NCBI GenBank assembly: GCA_003216835.1
Contig: QCIF01000013.1
Location: 1 to 33,276, forward strand
Length of the DNA stretch: 33,276 nucleotides
Direction of reading: 5' to 3'
DNA from: Prochlorococcus sp. AG-402-K10
GTDB taxonomy: Bacteria; Cyanobacteriota; Cyanobacteriia; PCC-6307; Cyanobiaceae
Part shown: positions 1 to 9,374 of the stretch, piece by piece
Layout of the letters: each line of letters begins with the position of its first letter
How positions within the stretch are numbered: the stretch's first letter is position 1
Position numbers and translations under genes: made by a program
The notes under the pieces: generated by a model
The model's input: only the letters and a program-made list of their open reading frames with translations
Told to the model about the DNA's origin: nothing
The model's database searches: none

Positions 1-517
1 TAGTTGGTATATATGCTTGCCCTCCAAAACCTGGATTAACTGTCATAACCAAAACATGATCCACCATGTCCATAATGTTTTCTATCATTTCAAATGGTGT
101 ATGAGGATTTAATGCAACTGATGGAGACCCTCCAAGGTCTCTTATCCTTCCAAGAACTCTATGAAGATGGATGTTAGATTCTGCATGTGCAATTACTACC
201 CCAGGTTCTCCATTAGCCCCTTTTGTTGCTTTGACATAAGATTCAAGCATTGTTTCACAGTTATATTGACTTACCATTAATTGGGTTTCAAAAGCAACGT
301 TACAATATTTTCTACATGCGGCAATCATTTCCGGGCCGAATGTGAGATTAGGGACGAAATTCCCATCCATGACATCAAATTGAATTCTATCAACTCCTGC
401 TTCTTCCAGTTCTTTTACACAGCTACCCATGTTCGCCCAATCCGCTGGTAGGACGGAAGGGATTATTTGAATTGGTCTATTAGCACCATCTGAATTTGTT
501 TGATTAGGCTCGGTCAT
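1..517 (-). CDS. rpe: Ribulose-phosphate 3-epimerase (3' end outside window)
   Basis: Interconverts ribulose 5-phosphate and xylulose 5-phosphate in the Calvin cycle and pentose phosphate pathway; cytosolic TIM barrel. I translated the reverse strand from the ATG at 517-515. It gives 172 codons before the window edge, against a usual family length of about 220-250. Visible motifs are IIPSVLPADWANMG at the N-terminus, DVMDGNFVPNLTFG (metal and substrate site), HAESNIHLHRVL, ALNPHTP and VLVMTVNPGFGGQ, which carries the phosphate-gripping loop. A short N-terminal extension of about 16 residues rich in N, Q and T precedes the conserved part. It is divergent from glpX, with 187 nt between the two starts. 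Identification is secure; only the C-terminal third is missing because of the edge. Confidence 0.96.
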   Translation of the reverse strand, partial: MTEPNQTNSDGANRPIQIIPSVLPADWANMGSCVKELEEAGVDRIQFDVMDGNFVPNLTFGPEMIAACRKYCNVAFETQLMVSQYNCETMLESYVKATKGANGEPGVVIAHAESNIHLHRVLGRIRDLGGSPSVALNPHTPFEMIENIMDMVDHVLVMTVNPGFGGQAYIPT

Positions 518-636
518 TTTATTTTTAAAATATTTAATAAAGATACTATATTTAGTTGTTTATTCCTAATTTAAAGTCTTGGGCTGATAAAGTAACAGCT
601 GTAAAGATTTAAAAAAAGCTTATTAGCAGAATATTT

Positions 637-661
637 CTCATAAAAATGCAATTTTTATGAG
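637..661. repeat. Perfect inverted repeat upstream of glpX
   Basis: Arms CTCATAAAAAT (637-647) and ATTTTTATGAG (651-661) are exact reverse complements around a 3-nt centre GCA. The symmetry extends two more bases on each side (635-663), giving 13-bp arms. It lies 42-70 nt upstream of the preferred glpX start and could be a dimeric-regulator operator or a 5' UTR hairpin. No U-run follows on either strand, so a terminator is unlikely. No regulator is identified. Confidence 0.6.
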
Positions 662-704
662 AACATACTTTAAACCTCTAAGAAAAAACTTTAAAAATTT
701 AATT

Positions 705-1706
705 GTGAATCAAACTTTAATTCAAGAAATTCTCGAAGTAGTCGAGCAGGCCGCAATCGCATCAGCGAAACTTACAGGACTTGGTCAAAAAGATGAAGCT
801 GATGCTGCAGCTGTAGAAGCAATGAGATTGCGAATGGGCAAAATTGAGATGAAAGGGAAAATAGTTATTGGAGAAGGTGAACGTGATGAGGCACCTATGC
901 TTTATATCGGTGAAGAAGTTGGAAGTGGTAGTGGTCCAGGAGTCGATTTTGCTGTCGATCCTTGTGAAGGGACTAATCTATGTGCTAATAATCAGCGTGG
1001 ATCAATGGCAGTTTTAGCTGCTTCTGATACTGGAGGGCTATTTAATGCACCTGATTTTTATATGAACAAACTTGCAGCCCCACCAGCGGCTAAGGGAAAA
1101 GTAGATATTAGAAATTCTGCTACTGAAAATTTAAAGATTCTAAGTAGTTGTTTAGATCTCTCAATTAACGAACTTACAGTAGTTGTGATGGATAGGACTA
1201 GGCATAAGGACTTAATTAGAGAGATTAGAGAATGTGGAGCTAAAGTTCAACCCATCTCTGATGGAGATGTTCAAGCAGCAATTGCCTGTGGATTTGCTGG
1301 AACTGGAACACATTGCTTAATGGGAATTGGAGCAGCTCCAGAAGGCGTAATTTCAGCCGCCGCCATGAGAGCTTTGGGAGGTCATTTTCAAGGACAGCTT
1401 GTATATGACCCAGCAATTGCTCAAACATCGGAGTGGGCAGATTACACAAGAGAAGGTAATATCAAACGTTTAAATGAGATGGGTATAACTGATATAGATA
1501 AAATTTATGAGGCTAACGAACTTGCTTCTGGAGAAAATGTTGTTTTTGCTGGAAGTGGAATAACTGACGGATTGTTATTTGATGGTGTTAAATTTGAAAA
1601 GGATTGCGTTAGAACAAGTAGTCTAGTAATTAGTACTTTAGATAGTACTGCTAGATTCACTAATACAATACATATAAAAGACGGTGCAAAAAGCATCAGC
1701 CTGTAA
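705..1706 (+). CDS. glpX: Class II fructose-1,6-/sedoheptulose-1,7-bisphosphatase
   Basis: Dephosphorylates FBP and SBP in the Calvin cycle; in cyanobacteria this GlpX-type enzyme is the dual-function FBP/SBPase. I chose the GTG at 705 (333 residues, starting [10 protein letters not shown]), which matches the usual cyanobacterial length and N-terminus. An in-frame ATG at 657 would add 16 basic residues unlike the family, and it lies inside the inverted repeat at 635-663. Motifs, numbered from the [13 protein letters not shown] at 56-65 and DPCEGT at 85-90 (metal ligands), MDRTRH at 162-167 (substrate), [21 protein letters not shown] around 206-226, GSGITDG near the end. hemA follows after 18 nt. 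In Synechocystis the family enzyme is redox- and AMP-sensitive; that is not deducible here. Confidence 0.96.
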   Translation: MNQTLIQEILEVVEQAAIASAKLTGLGQKDEADAAAVEAMRLRMGKIEMKGKIVIGEGERDEAPMLYIGEEVGSGSGPGVDFAVDPCEGTNLCANNQRGSMAVLAASDTGGLFNAPDFYMNKLAAPPAAKGKVDIRNSATENLKILSSCLDLSINELTVVVMDRTRHKDLIREIRECGAKVQPISDGDVQAAIACGFAGTGTHCLMGIGAAPEGVISAAAMRALGGHFQGQLVYDPAIAQTSEWADYTREGNIKRLNEMGITDIDKIYEANELASGENVVFAGSGITDGLLFDGVKFEKDCVRTSSLVISTLDSTARFTNTIHIKDGAKSISL

Positions 1707-1724
1707 AAATTACTAATTGATTAT

Positions 1725-3035
1725 ATGCATATTGTTGTCGTCGGACTAAGTCATCGCACGGCACCGGTCGAAGTGCGTGAGAAGTTAAGTATTCCTGATC
1801 AATCGATCCCAGAATCATTGAAAGCCTTGAAAGCTTTTAATGATATTTTGGAGGTTTCTATTTTAAGTACTTGTAATAGATTAGAAATCTATGCGCTTGT
1901 TAAAGATAAGAATATTGGTATTTCATCTATTAAAGAATTTATTTCAGAATATTCTGGAGTAATTTTTGAAGATTTAAATCCTCATCTTTTCGATTTTAAA
2001 CAAGAAGAGGCGGTCTTACATTTAATGAAAGTATCTGCTGGTTTAGATAGCCTTGTTTTAGGAGAAGGTCAAATCCTTTCGCAAGTAAAAAAAATGATGC
2101 GATTAGGTCAAGAGAATCAATCTACAGGACCTATACTCAATAGATTATTAAGTCAATCTGTTAGTACAGGTAAAAAAGTTAGATCTGAAACAAATTTGGG
2201 AACTGGAGCTGTTTCAATTAGCTCAGCAGCAGTAGAGCTTGCTCAGTTGAAAATTGGTCAGGAAAATGGTGTTGATCGTCTAGTAACTTTGGAATCAGAA
2301 AAAGTTCTTGTTGTGGGAGCTGGGCGTATGAGTAGACTTTTAATAACTCATTTGAAATCTAAAGGATGTCATCAACTTATTCTTATAAATAGAAATATTG
2401 ATAGAGCCATAAATCTTGCTGGAGATTTCCCAGATCTTAAAATACTCTGTAAAGGTTTAAATGAATTAGACGAAAATATATCCTTATCATCTTTGGTTTT
2501 CACAAGTACGGCCTCCGAAGAGCCATTAATTGATTTACAAAGAATTGAAAAAATAAATTTAAATAACAAACTTAAATTTATTGATATTGGTGTTCCAAGA
2601 AATATATCTAGTGATGTTAAAACCCATCAGTTTGTTAAGTCTTTTGATGTTGATGACTTGCAAGAGGTTGTTTCTAGGAATCAAGAATTTAGACAAAAAA
2701 TTGCACAAGAAGCTGAATCTTTAGTTGAAGAAGAAAGAGTTATTTTTTTAGAATGGTGGGCTAGTTTAGAGGCTGTCCCCGTTATAAATAAACTAAGATC
2801 AGATTTGGAATTAATTAGAAAGGAAGAACTTCAAAAAGCTCTTAGTAGAATGGGGCCTGATTTTTCTGCTCGCGAAAGAAAAGTAGTAGAAGCTCTTACA
2901 AAAGGAATCATTAATAAAATACTCCATACTCCTGTAACAAAATTAAGAAGTCCTCAATCCAGAGAGGAGAGACAAGCTTCATTGAAAATTGTAGAAAAAT
3001 TGTTTTCTTTAGTAGATGATGAGCAAATTAATTGA
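1725..3035 (+). CDS. hemA: Glutamyl-tRNA reductase
   Basis: Reduces glutamyl-tRNA(Glu) to glutamate-1-semialdehyde with NADPH, the committed step of the C5 tetrapyrrole pathway to chlorophyll, heme and cobamides. The protein has 436 residues, normal for cyanobacteria and plastids. The N-terminal catalytic domain has GLSHRTAPVEVREK and LSTCNRLEIYA with the nucleophilic Cys50. SGLDSLVLGEGQILSQVK follows around residues 107-124. The NADPH domain shows VVGAGRM and FIDIGVPRN, and a helical C-terminal dimerisation domain follows. The ATG at 1725 fits the conserved start MHIVVVGLSH. It is 18 nt downstream of glpX and probably cotranscribed; 129 nt separate it from glgC. Confidence 0.98.
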   Translation: MHIVVVGLSHRTAPVEVREKLSIPDQSIPESLKALKAFNDILEVSILSTCNRLEIYALVKDKNIGISSIKEFISEYSGVIFEDLNPHLFDFKQEEAVLHLMKVSAGLDSLVLGEGQILSQVKKMMRLGQENQSTGPILNRLLSQSVSTGKKVRSETNLGTGAVSISSAAVELAQLKIGQENGVDRLVTLESEKVLVVGAGRMSRLLITHLKSKGCHQLILINRNIDRAINLAGDFPDLKILCKGLNELDENISLSSLVFTSTASEEPLIDLQRIEKINLNNKLKFIDIGVPRNISSDVKTHQFVKSFDVDDLQEVVSRNQEFRQKIAQEAESLVEEERVIFLEWWASLEAVPVINKLRSDLELIRKEELQKALSRMGPDFSARERKVVEALTKGIINKILHTPVTKLRSPQSREERQASLKIVEKLFSLVDDEQIN

Positions 3036-3164
3036 AATTTTTGACTTTAATATTAAGTTTTTCATGAGATTTTTCGAAATACCTTTAAAAACTGACCATT
3101 ACAGTTTCTAAATTTGCACATAATCAGTTACTTTTAATAGATGTATCTACCTCCATTAGATTGA

Positions 3165-4460
3165 ATGAAGCGTGTGTTGGCAATAATCCTCGGAGGAGGA
3201 AAAGGTTCTAGGCTTTATCCCTTAACAAAGATGAGGGCGAAACCTGCTGTTCCATTAGCAGGGAAATATCGTTTAATTGATATACCAATCAGTAATTGTA
3301 TTAATTCAGGTATTGAAAAAATGTACGTATTGACTCAATTCAATAGTGCATCCCTTAATAGACATATAGGTAGAACTTATAATCTAAATGGACCTTTTGG
3401 TCAAGGATTTGTAGAGGTATTAGCTGCCCAACAGACTCCTGAAAGTCCAAAATGGTTTGAAGGTACTGCAGATGCTGTAAGAAAATACCAATGGTTGTTT
3501 CAAGAATGGGATGTTGATGAGTATTTAATATTGTCAGGAGATCAACTCTATAGAATGGATTACAGTTTATTTGTTCAGCATCATAGAGATAATAATTCGG
3601 ACTTAACTGTAGCTGCATTGCCTGTAGATGAAGCTCAAGCTGAAGGCTTTGGGCTTATGAGAACAGATGATTTAGGAAATATTAAAGAATTTAGTGAAAA
3701 GCCTACTGGAGACAAGTTGAAGGCAATGGCAGTAGATACCTCACAATTTGGATTAACCAAGGAATCAGCCTGCGAAAAACCATATCTTGCTTCAATGGGT
3801 ATTTATGTTTTTAGTAGAAATACCCTTTTTGATCTTTTAAACAAGTTCCCCAGTTATACAGATTTTGGTAAAGATATAATTCCTGAAGCTCTTCTTAGGG
3901 GAGATACTCTAAAGAGTTATGTATTTAATGATTACTGGGAAGATATTGGAACTATTGGAGCATTTTTTGAATCAAATTTAGCACTAACGCAACAACCAAA
4001 ACCTCCATTTAGCTTTTATGATGAAAAATTTCCAATTTATACAAGGCCAAGATTTCTTCCTCCTTCAAAACTTGTAGATGCTCAAATTACTGATTCAATA
4101 GTTTGTGAAGGAACAATTCTAAAATCATGCAGTATTTTGCATTGTGTATTAGGTGTAAGGAGTAGGATTGAAAGTGATTCAGTTCTTGAGGATACCTTGG
4201 TAATGGGTGCGGATTTCTTTGAATCGCCTGAAGAGAGACTTGAATTAAGAAAAGGGGGTGGAACTCCTCTTGGGGTAGGAGAGGGAACAACTGTCAAAAG
4301 AGCTATTCTCGATAAGAACACAAGGATAGGCGATAATGTAGTAATAATAAATAAGGATCGAGTAGAAGAGGCTGATAAGCCAGAGTTAGGCTTTTATATC
4401 AGAAATGGAATTGTAGTAGTAGTTAAAAATGCAACTATTGCAAATGGGACTATTATTTAA
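3165..4460 (+). CDS. glgC: Glucose-1-phosphate adenylyltransferase (ADP-glucose pyrophosphorylase)
   Basis: Makes ADP-glucose from ATP and glucose 1-phosphate, the control point of glycogen synthesis. The 431 residues match cyanobacterial and plant subunits. The nucleotidyltransferase domain has [20 protein letters not shown] near residues 9-28, [34 protein letters not shown] (substrate loop), [10 protein letters not shown] and [29 protein letters not shown] leads into the C-terminal left-handed beta-helix. The family is activated by 3-phosphoglycerate and inhibited by phosphate, which ties storage to Calvin-cycle output. It stands apart from hemA (129 nt) and gnd (97 nt), so it may have its own promoter, but I cannot place one confidently. 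Confidence 0.98.
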   Translation: MKRVLAIILGGGKGSRLYPLTKMRAKPAVPLAGKYRLIDIPISNCINSGIEKMYVLTQFNSASLNRHIGRTYNLNGPFGQGFVEVLAAQQTPESPKWFEGTADAVRKYQWLFQEWDVDEYLILSGDQLYRMDYSLFVQHHRDNNSDLTVAALPVDEAQAEGFGLMRTDDLGNIKEFSEKPTGDKLKAMAVDTSQFGLTKESACEKPYLASMGIYVFSRNTLFDLLNKFPSYTDFGKDIIPEALLRGDTLKSYVFNDYWEDIGTIGAFFESNLALTQQPKPPFSFYDEKFPIYTRPRFLPPSKLVDAQITDSIVCEGTILKSCSILHCVLGVRSRIESDSVLEDTLVMGADFFESPEERLELRKGGGTPLGVGEGTTVKRAILDKNTRIGDNVVIINKDRVEEADKPELGFYIRNGIVVVVKNATIANGTII

Positions 4461-4557
4461 TTCCTTTTCGATCATTTTTCGCTGACATAAGTAGTTTTTT
4501 TTGAGCAATTTTCTAAAGTTGCATGCAAACTATATTTATTGAGTTTTTTTATTATTT

Positions 4558-5976
4558 ATGTCCAAGGCACATTTTGGTTTAATCGGTCTTGGAGTCATGG
4601 GAGAAAATTTAGTCCTTAATGCAGAAAGAAATGGATTTTCTAGTGTGGTTTTTAATAGAACCTATTCTAAAACTGAAGATTTTTTACAAGGTAGAGGTCA
4701 AGGTAAGAATATAGAGGGAGCTAAAACTCTTCAAGAATTTGTAAATAAACTTGAAAGACCTAGAAGAATTTTAATGATGGTAAAAGCAGGAGCTGCTACA
4801 GATGCTGTTATTGATAATATCTCTGAATATCTTGATGAAGGTGACCTTTTAATAGATGGAGGGAATTCTCAGTTTAAAGATACTGAGAGAAGGGTAGATA
4901 AGTTAGAGAGTAAAAGTTTTGGTTACATAGGTATGGGTGTTTCTGGAGGAGCTAAAGGTGCTCTAGAAGGTCCTAGCATGATGCCTGGAGGTACTAAGTC
5001 TTCATATGATGCAATAGAAAGTTTATTAACTAAGATGGCAGCCAAAGTTGAAGATGGCCCTTGTGTTGCATATGTTGGCCCAGGAGGCTCGGGACATTTT
5101 GTTAAAACTGTTCATAATGGAATCGAATATGGAATTGAACAGATACTTGCAGAAGCTTATGACCTTATGAAAAGGGTTAAGGGTATGGATGGTTCCAAGA
5201 TGTCCAAAGTTTTTGGTATCTGGAATAATACTGATGAATTAGCATCATATCTGGTTGAGATAACAGAGATTTGTCTTAAAACAAAAGATGAGATTACAGC
5301 AGATTATATTGTGGAAAAAATATTGGATAAAGCTGGACAAAAAGGAACTGGATTATGGACTGTTGTTAGCGCTTTAGAGCTTGGTGTGTCAGTTCCAACA
5401 ATTTATGCTTCTTTAAATGCTAGGGTAATGAGTTCTCTTAAAGATCAACGTAGTGAAATTGAAAAAACTATTCCAGTTAAAGAAATAATAGATTTTGATT
5501 TGGGAGACATTTCAAATGGGATGAAACCATTATTTGATGCTGTTGTTCTTGCAACTATAGCTAGTTATGCCCAGGGGATGGATATATTAAGAGAAGCCTC
5601 TTCCGTATACAACTATGGTCTTAATATGCCCTCAATTGCTCAAATTTGGAAAGGAGGTTGCATTATTAGATCAAAATTATTAAGTAAAATCCAAGATGCA
5701 TATAATAAAGACCCTGATCTGAAAAATTTAATTTTTGATGATTGGTTCAATAAAGAAATAGCAACAAAATTGGATAACTTATCGAAAGTAGTTTCCTTAT
5801 CTACAAAAGCCGGAATACCAGTACCATGTTTATCAAGTACTTTAGATTATTTGAACAGTTATAGAACAAATAGACTCCCTCAGAACTTGGTTCAAGCCAT
5901 GAGAGATTGTTTTGGATCTCATACTTATGAAAGAATTGATAAAGAGGGAAGTTTCCATACTGAATGGATGAAATGA
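4558..5976 (+). CDS. gnd: 6-phosphogluconate dehydrogenase, decarboxylating
   Basis: Oxidises 6-phosphogluconate to ribulose 5-phosphate and CO2 with production of NADPH, in the oxidative pentose phosphate pathway that runs mainly in the dark. The 472 residues are standard. The Rossmann motif GLGVMG is at 10-15, LIDGGNSQFKDTERR starts at 98, GVSGGAKGALEGPSMMPGG is at 127-145, and HFVKTVHNGIEYG carries Lys183 and Glu190 at the positions of the catalytic pair in the mammalian enzyme. KAGQKGTGLWT and CFGSHTYERID complete the C-terminal domain. The last 13 nt overlap pgl, which catalyses the preceding step, so the two are almost certainly translationally coupled. zwf is not in the window. Confidence 0.98.
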   Translation: MSKAHFGLIGLGVMGENLVLNAERNGFSSVVFNRTYSKTEDFLQGRGQGKNIEGAKTLQEFVNKLERPRRILMMVKAGAATDAVIDNISEYLDEGDLLIDGGNSQFKDTERRVDKLESKSFGYIGMGVSGGAKGALEGPSMMPGGTKSSYDAIESLLTKMAAKVEDGPCVAYVGPGGSGHFVKTVHNGIEYGIEQILAEAYDLMKRVKGMDGSKMSKVFGIWNNTDELASYLVEITEICLKTKDEITADYIVEKILDKAGQKGTGLWTVVSALELGVSVPTIYASLNARVMSSLKDQRSEIEKTIPVKEIIDFDLGDISNGMKPLFDAVVLATIASYAQGMDILREASSVYNYGLNMPSIAQIWKGGCIIRSKLLSKIQDAYNKDPDLKNLIFDDWFNKEIATKLDNLSKVVSLSTKAGIPVPCLSSTLDYLNSYRTNRLPQNLVQAMRDCFGSHTYERIDKEGSFHTEWMK

Positions 5977-6701
5977 TTAATCATTCTATAAATGGATATA
6001 CCATAAACATCTATAAAAATAAGTTAGAACTCGCTTCTGCAGCTTTTAAATTTATAGAAAGCCAAATTATTCGAACCCTAAAGACTAAAGATAGATTCAA
6101 ATTTTGTGTTAGTGGAGGTTCAACTCCTAAGTATGTTTATCAACTCCTCTCAGAAAGTGATATTGGTTGGGAAATGGTTGATGTTTTTTTGGGAGATGAA
6201 AGATGTGTTGATCCAGATTCAGAATTAAGCAATTCTTTAATGTTGAAAAATTCATTGCTAACTAATTATGGATCAAAAGCCTTTTTTTACGAAATTTTCA
6301 ATAACATAAATTCTAAAGAAGAAACTATAAAAAAACTATTTATTTCTAAACTACTAGAAAAATGTGGAACAAACCCACCATCTTTTGATTTGACTTTGTT
6401 AGGACTTGGTGATGATGGTCATACCGCTTCACTATTCCCTTATAAACAAAATAATAATGTGGATGATTTTGTTATTTTTAACGAAGGTAAAGGATTAAAA
6501 AGAATTTCATTGACCCCAAAAGTTCTTTCGGCTTCTTCAAAGATAATATTTTTGGTTAGTGGTGCATCTAAAAAACTAGCACTTAAGAGGTTATTAGATG
6601 AAAAAGAGTCTAACGATAGAACTCCCTCAAAATTAATTAAATCTAGTAATCAAATTTCAATATTTTGTGATCAAGAATCAGCAAAAGAATTTCTAATTTA
6701 A
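5964..6701 (+). CDS. pgl: 6-phosphogluconolactonase
   Basis: Hydrolyses 6-phosphogluconolactone to 6-phosphogluconate, the substrate of the upstream gnd product. The protein is the DevB/SOL type of 245 residues. SGGSTP is at 50-55, GDERCV at 77-82, GLGDDGHTASLFP at 147-159 (signature) and SGASK near 200. The start overlaps the end of gnd: ATG at 5964, or a second in-frame ATG at 5973 three codons later; the choice does not affect the domain. The step order gnd then pgl, with an overlap, suggests a single translation-coupled unit for the oxidative pentose phosphate pathway. Confidence 0.95.
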   Translation: MDEMINHSINGYTINIYKNKLELASAAFKFIESQIIRTLKTKDRFKFCVSGGSTPKYVYQLLSESDIGWEMVDVFLGDERCVDPDSELSNSLMLKNSLLTNYGSKAFFYEIFNNINSKEETIKKLFISKLLEKCGTNPPSFDLTLLGLGDDGHTASLFPYKQNNNVDDFVIFNEGKGLKRISLTPKVLSASSKIIFLVSGASKKLALKRLLDEKESNDRTPSKLIKSSNQISIFCDQESAKEFLI

Positions 6702-6732
6702 TTAAAGTCTATTATTAATCTTTATCAATTTA

Positions 6733-7281
6733 ATGAATAAGAAAAAATTTTTATTTCATAAAAATGATTTTAATGGTTGGGAAACACTAAATGATACTGT
6801 TATGGGCGGATCAAGCTCGGCTTTTTGTGAAGTTTCAGATTCTGGGTTGTTATTAAAAGGTAAAATTGTTGAAAAAGACGGAGGGTTTATTAGTTGTAGA
6901 TCATCTATTTTCAAACCTTGTTTAAACGTTAATGAATATGTATCCTTTGAGTTAAATATAGATGGGAATGGAAGAACGTTTAAATTTGCAGTCGCTTGTG
7001 AAGATGATTTCCTTGGTTTTACCGAATTTATTCCAGGTGGTCTTAGGTGGATTAAATCATTCCCAACAAAAAAATTCGGAACAACAAATGTTCAAATTCC
7101 TTTTATTTCACTTAATCCCTCATTAAGAGCTAATAAGGTTCGATTTCCATTTAAATTCAAACCATCTAAAATTAAAAGATTGCAACTCCTCTACTCCAAG
7201 TTTGGTGATGATGGTCTTTTGAATAATGAATTTAAGCCAGGTTCAATTAAAGTCTTAATAAAATCAATAAGTGTTATTTGA
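6733..7281 (+). CDS. CIA30-domain protein (complex I intermediate-associated protein 30 family)
   Basis: A single CIA30/NDUFAF1-like beta-sandwich of 182 residues. The diagnostic start of the domain is at 13-28, FNGWETLNDTVMGGSS, followed by GLLLKGKI, the FTEFIPGGLRWIKSFPTKKF region and a final beta-strand (SIKVLIKSISVI). In mitochondria the family helps assemble complex I. Cyanobacterial members are plausibly linked to NDH-1 or to sugar or carbohydrate-type ligands, but the function is not established. No signal peptide or membrane helix is visible. It lies 31 nt after pgl, and its last 11 nt overlap the next gene. Confidence 0.8.
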   Translation: MNKKKFLFHKNDFNGWETLNDTVMGGSSSAFCEVSDSGLLLKGKIVEKDGGFISCRSSIFKPCLNVNEYVSFELNIDGNGRTFKFAVACEDDFLGFTEFIPGGLRWIKSFPTKKFGTTNVQIPFISLNPSLRANKVRFPFKFKPSKIKRLQLLYSKFGDDGLLNNEFKPGSIKVLIKSISVI

Positions 7282-7657
7282 AAATTCCCAAGAGAATATT
7301 GCATGCTTAATTGCTAAATCAGCTGATTTAACAAATAAACCGTTTCTTCACTCTGTTGTGAAAATAAAAGGTAAATACGAGATGGGTGAAGAAGATAATG
7401 ATTTAACAGTTAATATTTTATGTAGAGATAAAGAAGGTAAAAGATTAGAAATTTATGATCTTGAGTTAGAACTTTTTCAATCAAAAAGTGAGTTGGTTTT
7501 AGTCATTTCTAAGCTTAATTTCCCTAATGAACCAATTTTATGGTGTGGATCGAAAACATTATGGATGGATAGCAATAACGGAAAAAAATGTGTTCCCCCA
7601 AAATATTTTTCTAGATTAGAGAATCTTGCAAATAGAATAAAAAGTTTTATTGATTAA
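7271..7657 (+). CDS. Uncharacterised small soluble protein, 128 aa
   Basis: I do not recognise a family. The start is a GTG at 7271 overlapping the end of the CIA30 gene by 11 nt, which argues for translational coupling and for its being a real gene. The protein is soluble and mixed alpha/beta, with acidic patches (MGEEDNDLTV, around 39-48), and contains ILWCGSKTLWMDS followed by NGKKCVPPKYF near residues 93-114. The alternation of charged and hydrophobic residues is normal for a coding region, and codon use matches the neighbours. It converges with ilvD, leaving a 20-nt gap. The link to the CIA30 protein is suggested only by position. Confidence 0.7.
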   Translation: MLFENSQENIACLIAKSADLTNKPFLHSVVKIKGKYEMGEEDNDLTVNILCRDKEGKRLEIYDLELELFQSKSELVLVISKLNFPNEPILWCGSKTLWMDSNNGKKCVPPKYFSRLENLANRIKSFID

Positions 7658-7677
7658 GGTAAAAACTTTTAGTTATC

Positions 7678-9351
7678 TTATAAATCAGTAACTGCACCTA
7701 AACTTGATGTACTTACGATCTTTGAATATTTTGAAAGTATACCTCTTTTATATTTTGAATTAGGTTTTACCCAATTTTTTTTTCTTCTTTCTAAGTCTTC
7801 TTCAGATAAATGAACTTCGATTAATTGCCTTACTGCATCTACGGTAATCAAATCTCCTTCTTTAATAAAAGCAATGTTTCCGCCAACGGCAGCCTCTGGA
7901 GCGATATGCCCCACAACCAGTCCATAAGTACCACCACTAAATCTACCATCCGTAATTAAAGCTACTTTCTCTCCTAGTCCTTGTCCAACTATTGCTGATG
8001 TTGGGGCTAACATCTCTCTCATACCTGGCCCTCCAACCGGTCCTTCGTTTCTAATAACAACCACATCACCAACTTTAATATCGTTATTTAAAATGGATTT
8101 TAAACATTCTTCTTCACTTTCAAAAATTCTTGCGGGACCTGTTAAAACAGGATTTTTTACTCCGCTAATTTTTGCGACAGAACCTTCTCTTGCCAAGTTG
8201 CCTTTTAAAATTGCTAAATGTCCTTTTTTATATAGAGGGTCGCTTATCTCTCTTATGACATTTTGATTCGCTGGGGGTTTATCCGGAATGTCTTTTAAGT
8301 ATTCTGATATGGTTTTGCCTTCAATGTTTTTGCATTCTCCATGAATTAATCCTGCATTCAAAAGTAATTTCATTACTTGTGGAATACCACCAGCATTATG
8401 AAGATCTACCGTTACATATTTACCACTTGGCTTAAGGTCACAAATAACTGGAACTTTTTGTCTTATTCTCTCAAAATCATCAATTTTAATATCAATCCCT
8501 GCAGTATTAGCTATGGCTAATATGTGTAAAACCGCATTTGTTGATCCTCCAATTGCCATAATTACGGATATTGCATTTTCAAATGCTTTCTTAGTCATCA
8601 AATCAAGCGGTCTTATATCTTTTTTAATTGCAGATACTAATATATCAGCACTTTTTTCGGCACTTAGTTCTTTTTCAAAATCTTCTGCAGCCATAGTTGA
8701 ACTGTGAGGAAGACTTAAACCTAAAACTTCTATCACTGCAGACATTGTATTAGCCGTGAACATTCCTCCACAGCTGCCAGCACCTGGTATACAATTCTTT
8801 TCAACTTCGATTAACCTTTTTTCAGTAATTTTGCCTGAGGTTAATTGTCCAACAGCTTCAAATGCACTAACCACGGTCAGATCTTCACCATTTAATTTTC
8901 CTGGCTTGATTGTCCCACCATAAATAAATATTGAGGGAATATTCATTCTTGCAATGGCTATCATGGCTCCTGGCATGTTCTTATCACAACCACCTATAGC
9001 TAGTACACCATCCATACTCTGAGCGTTGCATGCTGTTTCTATGGAGTCAGCTATGACTTCTCTTGAAACTAATGAATATTTCATTCCTTCTGTTCCCATA
9101 GAAATGCCATCACTTACAGTAATAGTGCCAAACATTTGAGGCATCCCTCCGGATCTTCTTATTGACTCTTCAGCCTTTAGTGCTAACTTGTTTAGTCCTA
9201 TATTGCATGGGGTTATCGTACTGTAACCATTAGCTACTCCAATAATAGGTTTATTAAAATCTTCATCATTAAAACCTACTGCTCTTAACATCGATCTGTT
9301 TGGAGATCTTTGGACACCTTGAGTTATTGCTGATGATCTTAGTTTATTCAT
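7678..9351 (-). CDS. ilvD: Dihydroxy-acid dehydratase
   Basis: Dehydrates 2,3-dihydroxy-isovalerate or -methylvalerate to the keto acids, the third step of valine and isoleucine synthesis. The 557 residues are typical. The Fe-S ligand cysteines sit at C49 (ITPCN), C122 (GGCDKNMPG) and C194 ([14 protein letters not shown]); all three are present, consistent with the [2Fe-2S] type reported in cyanobacteria and plants. The [20 protein letters not shown] block is close to the C-terminus. It starts at ATG 9351, 23 nt downstream of the end of the small membrane-protein gene on the same strand, so the two may be cotranscribed. Confidence 0.98.
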   Translation of the reverse strand: MNKLRSSAITQGVQRSPNRSMLRAVGFNDEDFNKPIIGVANGYSTITPCNIGLNKLALKAEESIRRSGGMPQMFGTITVSDGISMGTEGMKYSLVSREVIADSIETACNAQSMDGVLAIGGCDKNMPGAMIAIARMNIPSIFIYGGTIKPGKLNGEDLTVVSAFEAVGQLTSGKITEKRLIEVEKNCIPGAGSCGGMFTANTMSAVIEVLGLSLPHSSTMAAEDFEKELSAEKSADILVSAIKKDIRPLDLMTKKAFENAISVIMAIGGSTNAVLHILAIANTAGIDIKIDDFERIRQKVPVICDLKPSGKYVTVDLHNAGGIPQVMKLLLNAGLIHGECKNIEGKTISEYLKDIPDKPPANQNVIREISDPLYKKGHLAILKGNLAREGSVAKISGVKNPVLTGPARIFESEEECLKSILNNDIKVGDVVVIRNEGPVGGPGMREMLAPTSAIVGQGLGEKVALITDGRFSGGTYGLVVGHIAPEAAVGGNIAFIKEGDLITVDAVRQLIEVHLSEEDLERRKKNWVKPNSKYKRGILSKYSKIVSTSSLGAVTDL

Positions 9352-9374
9352 ATTATTTGAGAACCTTTTTTATT

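Noticed and set aside
588..603. GTAACAGCTGTAAA as a possible NtcA site upstream of glpX
   Set aside because: The consensus needs GTA-N8-TAC; the right half does not match.
657..704. In-frame ATG at 657 as start of glpX
   Set aside because: It adds 16 basic residues not typical of the family, and the ATG lies in the right arm of a perfect inverted repeat; the GTG at 705 gives the standard N-terminus.
3089..3107. AAACTG...CAGTTT hairpin after hemA as a terminator
   Set aside because: The stem has only 6 bp and no U-tract follows.
8513..8707. Plus-strand 64-codon frame within ilvD
   Set aside because: Shadow of a conserved enzyme gene on the other strand.
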